Below are positions 44,573 to 52,870 of a stretch of 64,000 bases of DNA, one piece after another. The first letter of the stretch is position 1; every line of letters begins with the position of its first letter. A program made the translations under genes and the position numbers. This stretch comes from a virus: the IMG/VR virus record IMGVR_UViG_3300042558_004148, positions 1-64,000 of that record; one strand, written 5' to 3'. A model generated the notes under the pieces. The model did no database searches and was not told where the DNA came from. It saw nothing but the letters and a program-made list of their open reading frames with translations.

Positions 44573-45109
44573 ATGAAGGGTAAAAACAGTAAGTTAATAG
44601 ACAAAGTTATTCTGAGTCTGGACTGGGATACAATTTTTGAGGTTAATAAATGCTTTAAAATAGGTGTCGGAGAGGGAATTTCAGGAATCCCTGGGCTTAA
44701 AAGGAAACCCTTTCTGACTGGGGTAACCAAAAATGATATAAAAAACGAGCTTAAAAATTTACTTAAGCACGTAATCGATAACGATATATCTGAATTTATA
44801 TACAGTCACTGGATGATTTTTTGGAATAATGCTGAATGGTCACTAGAGGAACTAAATAAGATAAAGGATGAGATGGATGATCCTGAAGATTATTACGATG
44901 ATCATTTGATAATAGATTCCACATTAGAGGTTATATATTCCCCACAGAGAGTATTAGCTATGGAACCAGTTTCCATAACCAGTATATCGGGTGAGGATTC
45001 AGATGAAAGTAAGCTAGAAGAAATGCTAAAGAAAGCTCTGGAAAATGAGCACTATGAATTGGCTTCAAAAATTAGGGATGTACTGAAGGTGCAGAAAAAC
45101 CAGCAATAA
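44573..45109 (+). CDS. Hypothetical protein with a C-terminal UVR-like helical motif
   Basis: A 178-residue acidic protein. Its last 35 residues ('SKLEEMLKKALENEHYELAS' then 'KIRDVL') match the UVR motif found in UvrB, UvrC and ClpC-type adaptors, a helical hairpin for protein contact. The N-terminal 130 residues are not recognised. A GATATATA octamer five bases before the ATG is too close to act as its promoter. Regulatory or repair-adaptor role possible. Confidence 0.55.
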   Translation: MKGKNSKLIDKVILSLDWDTIFEVNKCFKIGVGEGISGIPGLKRKPFLTGVTKNDIKNELKNLLKHVIDNDISEFIYSHWMIFWNNAEWSLEELNKIKDEMDDPEDYYDDHLIIDSTLEVIYSPQRVLAMEPVSITSISGEDSDESKLEEMLKKALENEHYELASKIRDVLKVQKNQQ

Positions 45110-45127
45110 CAAAGGATACATACTCTA

Positions 45128-45610
45128 ATGAAACACTTAAAATCTATATACGAATTTGATTCTGCCTTTGGTGATAGCTACGGGTATGGAGGTGCTAATG
45201 GGGTTCTTAAAATAAACTATAAACCATTTAGCGATTTATCGGTATCTGTAGGACAGGATCCTAATATCGAAACAACTGTGAAGGGTTCACAATTTACTAT
45301 AGGTGATATAGTTATTGCTAGCCCTATAGATTCTGATTCTAAGAAGAAAGTAATTGGTGTGATAGTTAGATCATTTAGAAATCCTGATAATAAACAATAT
45401 AGGTATTTTATACAAGTTTATAATAAGGGTAAAGAAACTGAGAGAGTAATAGAGGTAAAATCAGATTCTATAAAATTTGCTCCAGGCGGGGAACATGGAA
45501 ACATGGAAACTGTATCTAAAATGAAGGCAAGCGATGTACCTGCTTCAGCATATAATTCAAAAACGGTATATAGTGCGAGTGAACTCGGGCTTGAAACTAC
45601 CGGTGGATAA
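45128..45610 (+). CDS. Hypothetical protein with a capsid-targeting-like N-terminus
   Basis: A 160-residue protein. 'MKHLKSIYEF' resembles the short N-terminal peptides of T4 internal head proteins and of several genes near the capsid gene here. The middle is an SH3-like barrel ('FTIGDIVIASPIDSDSKKKV', 'YRYFIQVYNKG'), like the one in the 723-residue late protein. The C-terminus is disordered and Ser/Gly-rich. Probably virion-associated. Confidence 0.5.
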   Translation: MKHLKSIYEFDSAFGDSYGYGGANGVLKINYKPFSDLSVSVGQDPNIETTVKGSQFTIGDIVIASPIDSDSKKKVIGVIVRSFRNPDNKQYRYFIQVYNKGKETERVIEVKSDSIKFAPGGEHGNMETVSKMKASDVPASAYNSKTVYSASELGLETTGG

Positions 45611-45651
45611 GGAACCAAAACAGCTTTATACGGTACAATAATAAAAAGATT

Positions 45652-46551
45652 ATGGTATCAGGAAGCAATCCAAATATTTCATATTTAGGTTTACCTAAGG
45701 CTCTAGCACTAGGAAGTTTTTATATTAGATCCCACGAGGAAATATTAACCCTTATATTAGACCTTGCAAATACAAACTTTTCTATAGGATCCAATATGAT
45801 TTGTTTGGATCTTAATGAGATGGATTTCCACGAGGATTTTTTTAATACGGTCAGCGACGAGGAAAATCCTAAATTGTCCTCCATAATAGATTCCATAAAT
45901 TTAATATTAAATAAGAATTCAATTAGGGTATCCTTTTTCATAGGAAAAGAATATTTTATGGGCAGTCAATTAGAAGGTGTTAAGGAATCAACGATAAGAG
46001 TGATAAATTCAATCTCTGCACTGCTGGACTTAATTGGTGTGGATTATCCTTCGATAATAATTAGAATTGGATCAGCATATGGTAACAGGAAGCAAACAAT
46101 GTCTAATTTCTGTAATAGAATAAAATTACTAGATAAAAATGCAGTAAATAAATTATGCGTTACTAATGACGAAAAACCAAGTTTATTTTCTGTGACCGAT
46201 TTACTTACTGGAATATATTATGAAACTAAAATACCTATATGTTTTAGAACATTAGCTCATCATTTTAATAATGGTGGATTAAGTATAAGGGAAGCAATGT
46301 TTTTGAGTTCTTCCACATGGAAAGATGAACACGTTCCATTTTTTATACACTCTGAATCCGTTGATATTAATGAAGATGGCGTATCATTGTCACCTAATCC
46401 ATCAGCGTATTTAAAAAATAGAATACCCACTTTCGGTCTTTCCTGCGATATTATAATAGAATCTCCAGAAAGAGAAAATAGCTATATTCATTATATCAAA
46501 AATCAAAAATCCTTACCTCCCGTTGTAATTAATAAAATATCAGGAAAATAA
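45652..46551 (+). CDS. UV damage endonuclease (UvdE/UvsE)-like protein
   Basis: A 299-residue TIM-barrel-like protein. 'ISYLGLPKA' at the N-terminus fits the family's 'NLGY' strand. 'IIIRIGSAYGNRKQTMSNF' fits 'IHxGGxYGDKxxAxxRF', 'LCVTNDEKPSLFSVTDLL' fits 'LENDD...y...dLL', and 'FRTLAHHFNNGGLSIREAM' fits the metal-binding 'D..HH'. Changes at 'TND' and 'RTLAHH' mean full metal coordination cannot be assumed. It would nick DNA beside UV photoproducts, an alternative to T4 DenV. Confidence 0.68.
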   Translation: MVSGSNPNISYLGLPKALALGSFYIRSHEEILTLILDLANTNFSIGSNMICLDLNEMDFHEDFFNTVSDEENPKLSSIIDSINLILNKNSIRVSFFIGKEYFMGSQLEGVKESTIRVINSISALLDLIGVDYPSIIIRIGSAYGNRKQTMSNFCNRIKLLDKNAVNKLCVTNDEKPSLFSVTDLLTGIYYETKIPICFRTLAHHFNNGGLSIREAMFLSSSTWKDEHVPFFIHSESVDINEDGVSLSPNPSAYLKNRIPTFGLSCDIIIESPERENSYIHYIKNQKSLPPVVINKISGK

Positions 46552-46601
46552 TTTTTTAATTCCGTTATAATATATTAAATTTACAGCTTAATGTAAATAA
46601 G

Positions 46602-47303
46602 ATGTTAAGAAAAGAAGCAATACACAATCTCCTATATTTTGATGTTGAAACTGCAGCATTGTATCCAAATATAGAAACCCTACATGACGAAAATCCAAGA
46701 CTTTATCATCTCTGGAGAAAGAGAGATGAATATTATAGAGGAGCTTATCCTGCATTAGCCAATGAGTCTGACGAATCGGTGTATAAACAGAAAGCAGGCT
46801 TGGAGCCGGAATTTTCAAGAGTTGTCTGTGTTTCATTTGGTTCTTTTACTGAGGACGGAGATCAAAAATATGTTTCCTTCTCTGGTAATGACGAAAGGGA
46901 AATATTAAATAAAGCAAACAAGGTTTTTAATAACGCTATGGCCAAGGGATGGAAACTTTGCGGACATAACATAAAAGGTTTCGACGTGCCTTGTTTGGGC
47001 AAGAGAATGATCTATAATGGTATAAATCCTTCCGGTAATCTTCAGATATGGGATAAGAAACCATGGGAAGTTCCTTATATGGACACATCGGATATATTTG
47101 CATTCGGAAGCTGGACACACCAGAAATACTTGAGTCTGGACCTTTTAACTTGTTCACTTGGTATAGATTCACCAAAGGGTGATATGGACGGATCTAAGGT
47201 TAATGATGTTTTCTGGATCGATAAGGATTTCGAAAAAATAGAATCATACTGTGAAGCTGATGTTAGAGCAGTTATGACAGTAATGGAAAAAATTTGTTTC
47301 TAG
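46602..47303 (+). CDS. DEDDy-type 3'-5' exonuclease (DnaQ-like)
   Basis: A 233-residue RNase H-fold exonuclease. Exo I 'LLYFDVETAA' near residue 10, Exo II 'LCGHNIKGFDVPCL' near 117, and Exo III 'YCEADVRAVMTV' near 216 (Y-x-x-x-D form). It resembles the predicted 3'-5' exonuclease family related to DNA polymerase B proofreading domains (PF10108-like). Stand-alone proofreading, repair or DNA turnover are possible. Confidence 0.83.
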   Translation: MLRKEAIHNLLYFDVETAALYPNIETLHDENPRLYHLWRKRDEYYRGAYPALANESDESVYKQKAGLEPEFSRVVCVSFGSFTEDGDQKYVSFSGNDEREILNKANKVFNNAMAKGWKLCGHNIKGFDVPCLGKRMIYNGINPSGNLQIWDKKPWEVPYMDTSDIFAFGSWTHQKYLSLDLLTCSLGIDSPKGDMDGSKVNDVFWIDKDFEKIESYCEADVRAVMTVMEKICF

Positions 47304-47363
47304 ACAAACGATAATTTAAAATAATATGCTTGCGTAATATAATATAAAATAGCTAATACATTT

Positions 47364-47400
47364 AAAAGCTTTCCTTGATATATAGAGGAAAGCTTTTTTC
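47364..47400 (+). terminator. Intrinsic terminator whose loop is a late promoter box
   Basis: Stem AAAAGCTTTCCT (47364-47375) pairs perfectly over 12 bp with 47386-47397 and ends in a T run (47394-47399). The ten-base loop is TGATATATAG. Confidence 0.85.
47377..47384 (+). promoter_or_regulatory. Putative late promoter GATATATA inside the terminator loop
   Basis: GATATATA fills the loop of the hairpin at 47364-47397, 16 bases before the GTG at 47401. A transcript starting about six bases downstream would lack the left arm and escape the terminator. Confidence 0.65.
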
Positions 47401-48216
47401 GTGAATACAGTATTAGATTTTAATGATTTTTTAAATAATAATGGGATTGCTCTTAATGAAAGGGAGAATAGTCCATATTACCATGATGTGCTAAATCCAG
47501 TTTTTTGGACTCAGAAAAAAACAAAATCTGGTGAGATATCCTGGGTTTTTGACCAGAGAGTCAGAAGAAAACTTATTAGGATAGCGGAAGATTTTTATAC
47601 AAAATTTGAAGATATTCTGGGAGATAGAGCAATAAGGGACATTCAATTAACTGGATCATTAGCAAATTTTAACTACACTGATTTTTCTGATCTTGATGTT
47701 CATGTTCTTATTAACATGGATGGCATAGACGATGATAATCCAAAAATACTAAAATCCGCAATCGACGGTATTAAATTCGTATGGAATCTTAGACATAACA
47801 TAACAATAAGAGGTTATGATGTTGAACTATATCTGCAGGATCAGCATGAACCACATACGGCATCCGCATTGTTTTCTTTAAAAAATAATGATTGGATAAG
47901 AAAGCCTGTTTATAATTTTCCCGAGGTTGACGATATGGACGTGGAGAAAAAATATTCAGCCATAGTTTCGGATATAGAGGAATTACAGACAAGACTTATA
48001 ACCACGGACATTTTGCCATCAAATGCTAAGTCTTTATATAACAGAGCATCTAAACTAAAATCAAAAATTCAGAAAATGAGAAAAGAAGAGCTTGCTAAGG
48101 GCGGAGAAATGGCAATCGGTAATCTTGTTTTTAAAAAGCTTAGAAATTCTGGATATATAGAAAAATTAATAGATTTGATTTCCAAATCTTATGATAAAAT
48201 TTACACTGAAAAATAA
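47401..48216 (+). CDS. Nucleotidyltransferase-fold protein with a capsid-targeting-like N-terminus
   Basis: A 271-residue protein starting at GTG. Residues 1-20 ('MNTVLDFNDFLNNNGIALNE') have the F-x-D-F core and a terminal L-N-E that fits a T4-type prohead protease site. The main domain has the Pol-beta nucleotidyltransferase signature: G85-S86 followed by D97 and D99 in 'SDLDVHVLI'. The C-terminal 90 residues are helical. Inference: a packaged enzyme that could be ejected with the DNA and modify a host target, as T4 Alt is, though by different chemistry. First gene of the head operon. Confidence 0.65.
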   Translation: MNTVLDFNDFLNNNGIALNERENSPYYHDVLNPVFWTQKKTKSGEISWVFDQRVRRKLIRIAEDFYTKFEDILGDRAIRDIQLTGSLANFNYTDFSDLDVHVLINMDGIDDDNPKILKSAIDGIKFVWNLRHNITIRGYDVELYLQDQHEPHTASALFSLKNNDWIRKPVYNFPEVDDMDVEKKYSAIVSDIEELQTRLITTDILPSNAKSLYNRASKLKSKIQKMRKEELAKGGEMAIGNLVFKKLRNSGYIEKLIDLISKSYDKIYTEK

Positions 48217-48223
48217 TTAGATT

Positions 48224-50815
48224 ATGATAATATTATTACCAGCAGGAACTAGATATAAAATAGGAAATAATTTTCCTCTTATGACAATCCCGTTAGATAT
48301 GCCAAATGCTCAAAGTACTTCATTCGAAGATTTTCAGTGGTGGGCATTATCTTCAGATTTTCAAAAATGGTTAAAAAAGAATCCTAGAAAATGGGTGGCT
48401 GAATCTAACGATCTTGGTAAATATGAGGGATCTGTTTCGGAATATTTGAAAGAAAACTACAGCTTCTTAGAACCACTATACAATGATATTAATGAATCTG
48501 ATGTTCTGTCATTCGAAGATTTTTCTAGAGAAAAAATGGTTTTCGAAGATGAGCAGGGTGATGCTGATAGTGCGGAGTATAAAGAAGCTATAAAATTTCA
48601 CTTTGCATATAATAGTTTAAAAAGTAAAGGTAAGATAGTTGATTCAATGACCGCATCGGATATCAAGAAGGGTGACGATAAAGCGGTTTTCTTATTATTA
48701 GAGGATCCTGCTAACGGTGAAAACATGATGGAAACAATGAAAGCCTATAGAATGACGGGCTATATTGATGTTGACGGTAAATCTAAGATAAGACTCATTG
48801 ATGTTAGTGAAATGCTACCAGGCGGACCAATAAAGGACGACGAGAAAACTGAGGATGTTATAGGTAAGGTTGTACAGGATGCTGCAGTAATAGCTGCTGC
48901 TGGTGGAGTAGGACTTGTTCTTTATAGCGCTTTGAAAATTGCTGGAGGCGGATTAGCTGCTAGAGCTTTACTTAAAACGATACAAGGATTTTCTCCTAAT
49001 GCAGCTAGCGCAGGAGCTTCCGCTGCTCCTTCTCTTCTGGGTAAAATAAGAGCAGGTGGAGTTAAAGGTATTAAAAGTCTATGGGGAGGCGTTAAAGATA
49101 TCGCTACATTAAAAAATACAAGAGCTTTGGTAACCAGAGGGTTTAAAGGTGCTAAGGCAGCTTATACTTTAGGTAAAGTTGGAGTTGGTGGTGCTATTAA
49201 GGCTTTTGCTAAAGGAGTAACGAGAGGAGGTAGCAAACTAGGAAGTAGAGCAATACCTTTTGTTGGCGAGGTACTTATGATTATAGATGCTGTTGGATCT
49301 ACATGGAATTGGTACAGTGATAACCAGGCACCAAGATATGGTGAAGTTGAATCTTTTGCAAAAAATGAAATGAATCCAGCCAATCTTCCGGTTGGTGTTC
49401 CTATTACTGTATGTTGGTCACAACCAGCTGGTGGAGCTTTAGGTACAGGTATAAGTTTCCTATTCAGTAACGAAACTAGAACAACTGCGGAACTTATTAA
49501 GATAGGAGATAAAAATGGCGAGTCAATATTCATAATGACCCAGATTAACTCTAAGGAAGTCCAAAAGGAACTTGCAAGTCATGATTTAACTTTGATATCA
49601 TTGGATAATAGCAATGTAGTTAATGACCAGGCATCATCTAAGGAAGGTGTACTTGCTCAAATAGGTACAGCTATACAAAGAACTTTTGATAACGAGGATC
49701 TTGATTTTAAGATATCTCACGTAGACGGAATAAATGATATTGCTGCTATGTTTAATTTTCAAGGTATCTGTGACTGGAGCGAATTTGAAACTGCTTACCA
49801 GTCAGCTGGAGATCAGTTAATAGTAGTTGATCCGAATGCACCTGAAACTTATGAATTTTACTACAAGGATAATGAAGAAAATGTAGTAAACGTATCAGGT
49901 AGAATAGTATCAAATGATGAACTTAAAAATTCAAATCCGGAGGAACTTCAAAAAATATTCTATTCTGAGGAAATAGAAGGATCAGCAGAAAAAAAGAATG
50001 AAGAACATGACAATTCTGCTATTCTGGGTGAACTAATTAATGAATCCACAGTGATAACTAGTTTTGATGATTTCAGTGGTAGATTAGCGGGAATATACGA
50101 GAATAAGGATATTGATTCTAAAAAAGAAAAAACAACTCTTGAATTAAGTCGTGAGCAATCAAGTACTCCAGCAGAGGTTGCTGTATATGTAGTTACCGAG
50201 AGAGAATATGCAGATCCCGAACTTAGAAAATACAAAGTTGGTGTATTTAGAAACTTTATGATAAATGCAGATGATTATAAGGCTAAGGTTAATTCACCGA
50301 TTGATGTTGAGACGAATACAGTTAACGAAGATATAGATGAACCTAAAAGAGGAGTTTATGTATTTAAGAAAGAAGCAGATAAAGTTAAACCTAAGCCTAG
50401 CGAGGAAGAAGAAATTAAAAGAAATACCCAACCTTTAACTGATGAGGATCCTAAGCAGGATGATCAGAAAGTAAAGGATGATTATTACATAACCGTTGAT
50501 CCGAAGGACGTTATCATAAAGGATAAGAAGAATTCAACTGTAATAAGGGATAATAGTTTTGCTGGTGGTATTAATCTGGTTGATACCTTCCTTACTGATA
50601 AGGATAAGGAGATTATGAACATAGCAAATTGGAAAGCGGTATCATATGCTAAGGCATCATTGGATACAAGAGGAGATATAATAGAGGTTAAGATAAAAAA
50701 TAAATTTGCACCATTTGGTGATAAGGTAAGAAAGTTTAAAGTATCTGATGGTGAAGCATTCGAGATAGCTAAAAAATTTGCTACTGAAGTTGAAAGTAGA
50801 ATAAAATATCAATAA
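48224..50815 (+). CDS. Large putative internal virion protein
   Basis: An 863-residue protein. The N-terminal 110 residues contain 'TSFEDFQWW' and 'VLSFEDFSREKMVFED' with I-N-E before the second, and 'STVITSFDDFSGRLAGIYEN' recurs near residue 610 after L-I-N-E, which look like internal targeting or processing sites. Residues about 210-360 are Gly/Ala-rich and amphipathic or membrane-active ('AAGGVGLVLYSALKIAGGGL'). The rest is alpha/beta with an acidic linker near 710. Position between two capsid-region genes suggests a head-internal, possibly ejected protein. No catalytic motif recognised. Confidence 0.55.
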   Translation: MIILLPAGTRYKIGNNFPLMTIPLDMPNAQSTSFEDFQWWALSSDFQKWLKKNPRKWVAESNDLGKYEGSVSEYLKENYSFLEPLYNDINESDVLSFEDFSREKMVFEDEQGDADSAEYKEAIKFHFAYNSLKSKGKIVDSMTASDIKKGDDKAVFLLLEDPANGENMMETMKAYRMTGYIDVDGKSKIRLIDVSEMLPGGPIKDDEKTEDVIGKVVQDAAVIAAAGGVGLVLYSALKIAGGGLAARALLKTIQGFSPNAASAGASAAPSLLGKIRAGGVKGIKSLWGGVKDIATLKNTRALVTRGFKGAKAAYTLGKVGVGGAIKAFAKGVTRGGSKLGSRAIPFVGEVLMIIDAVGSTWNWYSDNQAPRYGEVESFAKNEMNPANLPVGVPITVCWSQPAGGALGTGISFLFSNETRTTAELIKIGDKNGESIFIMTQINSKEVQKELASHDLTLISLDNSNVVNDQASSKEGVLAQIGTAIQRTFDNEDLDFKISHVDGINDIAAMFNFQGICDWSEFETAYQSAGDQLIVVDPNAPETYEFYYKDNEENVVNVSGRIVSNDELKNSNPEELQKIFYSEEIEGSAEKKNEEHDNSAILGELINESTVITSFDDFSGRLAGIYENKDIDSKKEKTTLELSREQSSTPAEVAVYVVTEREYADPELRKYKVGVFRNFMINADDYKAKVNSPIDVETNTVNEDIDEPKRGVYVFKKEADKVKPKPSEEEEIKRNTQPLTDEDPKQDDQKVKDDYYITVDPKDVIIKDKKNSTVIRDNSFAGGINLVDTFLTDKDKEIMNIANWKAVSYAKASLDTRGDIIEVKIKNKFAPFGDKVRKFKVSDGEAFEIAKKFATEVESRIKYQ

Positions 50816-50849
50816 TTGAGAAAGTATTAAAATTATTCGAATTTGAATT

Positions 50850-50857
50850 GATATATA
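50850..50857 (+). promoter_or_regulatory. Putative late promoter GATATATA before the protease-scaffold gene
   Basis: GATATATA 26 bases before the ATG at 50884, in the 68-base gap. Confidence 0.7.
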
Positions 50858-50883
50858 AATAACATAAAAAACACAATTAAGAA

Positions 50884-52854
50884 ATGCCAACAACCCAAAA
50901 GCTTAATGAAGATTTAGTTTTCATCCTTGAGAGACAGGAGAGAGTACTTGAATCTAAGAAGACAGATTCTGAGGATGATTATGTTCTGGAAGGTATAGCA
51001 GCTGTTTTCGGAAAGGAAAACAATAATAATAGAATATACGAGGAAAATGAATATTTACCTCATTTGGACTATCTTAAAGACAAAATTGCACAGAAGAGAT
51101 TAGTTGGTGAATTAGATCATCCTGAAAAATTCGACGTTTCTCTTAAGAACATTTCACATATCATCGAAGATCTTGCATACGATAAGGATAAGAGAGAACT
51201 TAAAATAAAAGTTAGACTTTTAGATACGCCAGCAGGTATTATAGCTAAAAAATTAGTTGATGCCGGAGTACCACTTTCAATATCATCAAGAGCAGCTGGT
51301 TCGGTTGGCAATGATAAGAAGGTTCAGATCAAGAAAATATTTACATATGATTTAGTTGCTGATCCTGGTTTTCAGGATGCACAATTGGAAAGAGTATACG
51401 AAAGTGCAGGATTTAGTTTCGAAGACGTTTATAAAATGAGAAATAATACAATTCTAAACGGATTAACTTGTGTTAATGAATCTTTCGGTCTTAAAAATGA
51501 ATCTTCAATGAAGATATATAAAGTTGAAAATAACGAAGAATTCAACAATCTCGTAACAAAAACAGAAAAAAATAAAGAAATCCTTATGGAGAATAAAGAA
51601 TTTGTTACTGCTGATGACCTAAATCAATATTCTATTTTCTTGAAGAAAGAAATGGATTCAATGAAATCGGCTATAGCAGAAATTAACGAAAAGAGAGACT
51701 CAATTCAAGAATCTGAAAAAACATCTAATGAGGATGTTGTTACAGCATTAGAAGAAAGAGTAGCTAAATTGGAAAAATATTCTGAGTACTTAGCTGAAAA
51801 CTTGGATAATGCAATTAAGTATGGAGAATACGTTGCTGAAAATCTAGATCAAAACATAACTTATTCTAAGTATTTAGCTGAGAATTTGGATAAAAATATT
51901 TCTTATTCTAAATATTTAGCTGAGAATGTTGACAAATCTATATCTTATTCTGAATATGTAGCAGAGAGTGTAGATAAGAACATAGAATATTCTAAATATT
52001 TAGCTGAAAAAGTAGATCAAAATATTTCTTATTCTGAATACTTAGCTGAGAATGTAGATAATAGTATTTCTTACAGTGAACATTTAGCAGAAAACCTAAA
52101 TAAAGGTATTGCTTATACTGAATACGTTGCAGAGAAACTAAATGATGGTATCGAATACGCAGAGTATTTAGGTGAGAACTTGAATAAGAATATACAATAT
52201 TCAGACTATTTAGCTGAAAATCTAAACAAAGGTTTAGATTATTCTGAATACTTAGCTGAAAAAGTTAAAAGATCTATATCTTACAGTGAATATATAGCAG
52301 AAAGTTTAAACAATTCTGATATGAAAGCAGTAGGACAAGATTTAATGGAAAGTGCATCAGTATCAGCATCAGCAGGTTTAAACGAATCTGGATTTGCAGG
52401 TAATTACGATAACCTTTCAGACAAAATTGATAGTTTGGTAGAATCAGTTAAAACACAAAAAACTGAATCAAATATAAACGAAGCTTCAAAATCATTTGAA
52501 GCGCCAGCCAACACACAAAAGGCACAAGAATCAGCTCTTAATGAAAACGAGAGCACAACAAAAACAGGTCTTAAGTTTATTGACGAAATGCCTGAAGAAT
52601 TTGCACAAGTTTGGGAATCACTTAATGAAGGACACAAGCAATCAATAGTTGCTCAGAGTAACTTCTATAGATTAGATTCTCCTTACCAAATCAAAAACTT
52701 CTGGTCTACAAGACAACTTGGAACTAAAACAGTTGGAGTTCAAAAATTGAACGAGAGCGAAGAAACAGTGCCAAGTGCAACAACTCAAGGTTATTCAAGC
52801 GATTATATGGCTTCAATAGCTGCTGCACTAGAGCAAAAATTTCCAAAAAGATAA
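50884..52854 (+). CDS. Prohead protease fused to a scaffold/core coiled coil (gp21 + core-like)
   Basis: A 656-residue fusion. Residues about 33-195 are the gp21-type serine protease: 'ENNNNRIY', 'LVGELDHPEKF' with His79, 'LKNISHII', 'LLDTPAGIIAK', 'SISSRAAGS' with the Ser134/135 nucleophile, and 'DLVADPGF'. Residues 299-480 are 13 tandem 14-residue repeats of the type 'YSEYLAENLDKNIS', an ideal two-heptad coiled coil expected of an inner core. The C-terminal 170 residues hold further L-N-E sites. T4 encodes protease (gp21) and scaffold (gp22) separately. The enzyme should cut the core and capsid after (L/I/V)-x-E sites and itself. Confidence 0.85.
   Translation: MPTTQKLNEDLVFILERQERVLESKKTDSEDDYVLEGIAAVFGKENNNNRIYEENEYLPHLDYLKDKIAQKRLVGELDHPEKFDVSLKNISHIIEDLAYDKDKRELKIKVRLLDTPAGIIAKKLVDAGVPLSISSRAAGSVGNDKKVQIKKIFTYDLVADPGFQDAQLERVYESAGFSFEDVYKMRNNTILNGLTCVNESFGLKNESSMKIYKVENNEEFNNLVTKTEKNKEILMENKEFVTADDLNQYSIFLKKEMDSMKSAIAEINEKRDSIQESEKTSNEDVVTALEERVAKLEKYSEYLAENLDNAIKYGEYVAENLDQNITYSKYLAENLDKNISYSKYLAENVDKSISYSEYVAESVDKNIEYSKYLAEKVDQNISYSEYLAENVDNSISYSEHLAENLNKGIAYTEYVAEKLNDGIEYAEYLGENLNKNIQYSDYLAENLNKGLDYSEYLAEKVKRSISYSEYIAESLNNSDMKAVGQDLMESASVSASAGLNESGFAGNYDNLSDKIDSLVESVKTQKTESNINEASKSFEAPANTQKAQESALNENESTTKTGLKFIDEMPEEFAQVWESLNEGHKQSIVAQSNFYRLDSPYQIKNFWSTRQLGTKTVGVQKLNESEETVPSATTQGYSSDYMASIAAALEQKFPKR
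51778..52323 (+). repeat. 13 tandem 42-base repeats encoding a 14-residue coiled-coil unit
   Basis: Units start with Y-(S/G/T/A)-(E/K/D)-(Y/H)-(L/V/I)-(A/G)-E and follow without spacers from 51778 to 52323. DNA copies have diverged, so the repeat is kept by protein selection. Confidence 0.9.
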
Positions 52855-52870
52855 AAAATAAAAACAAATC

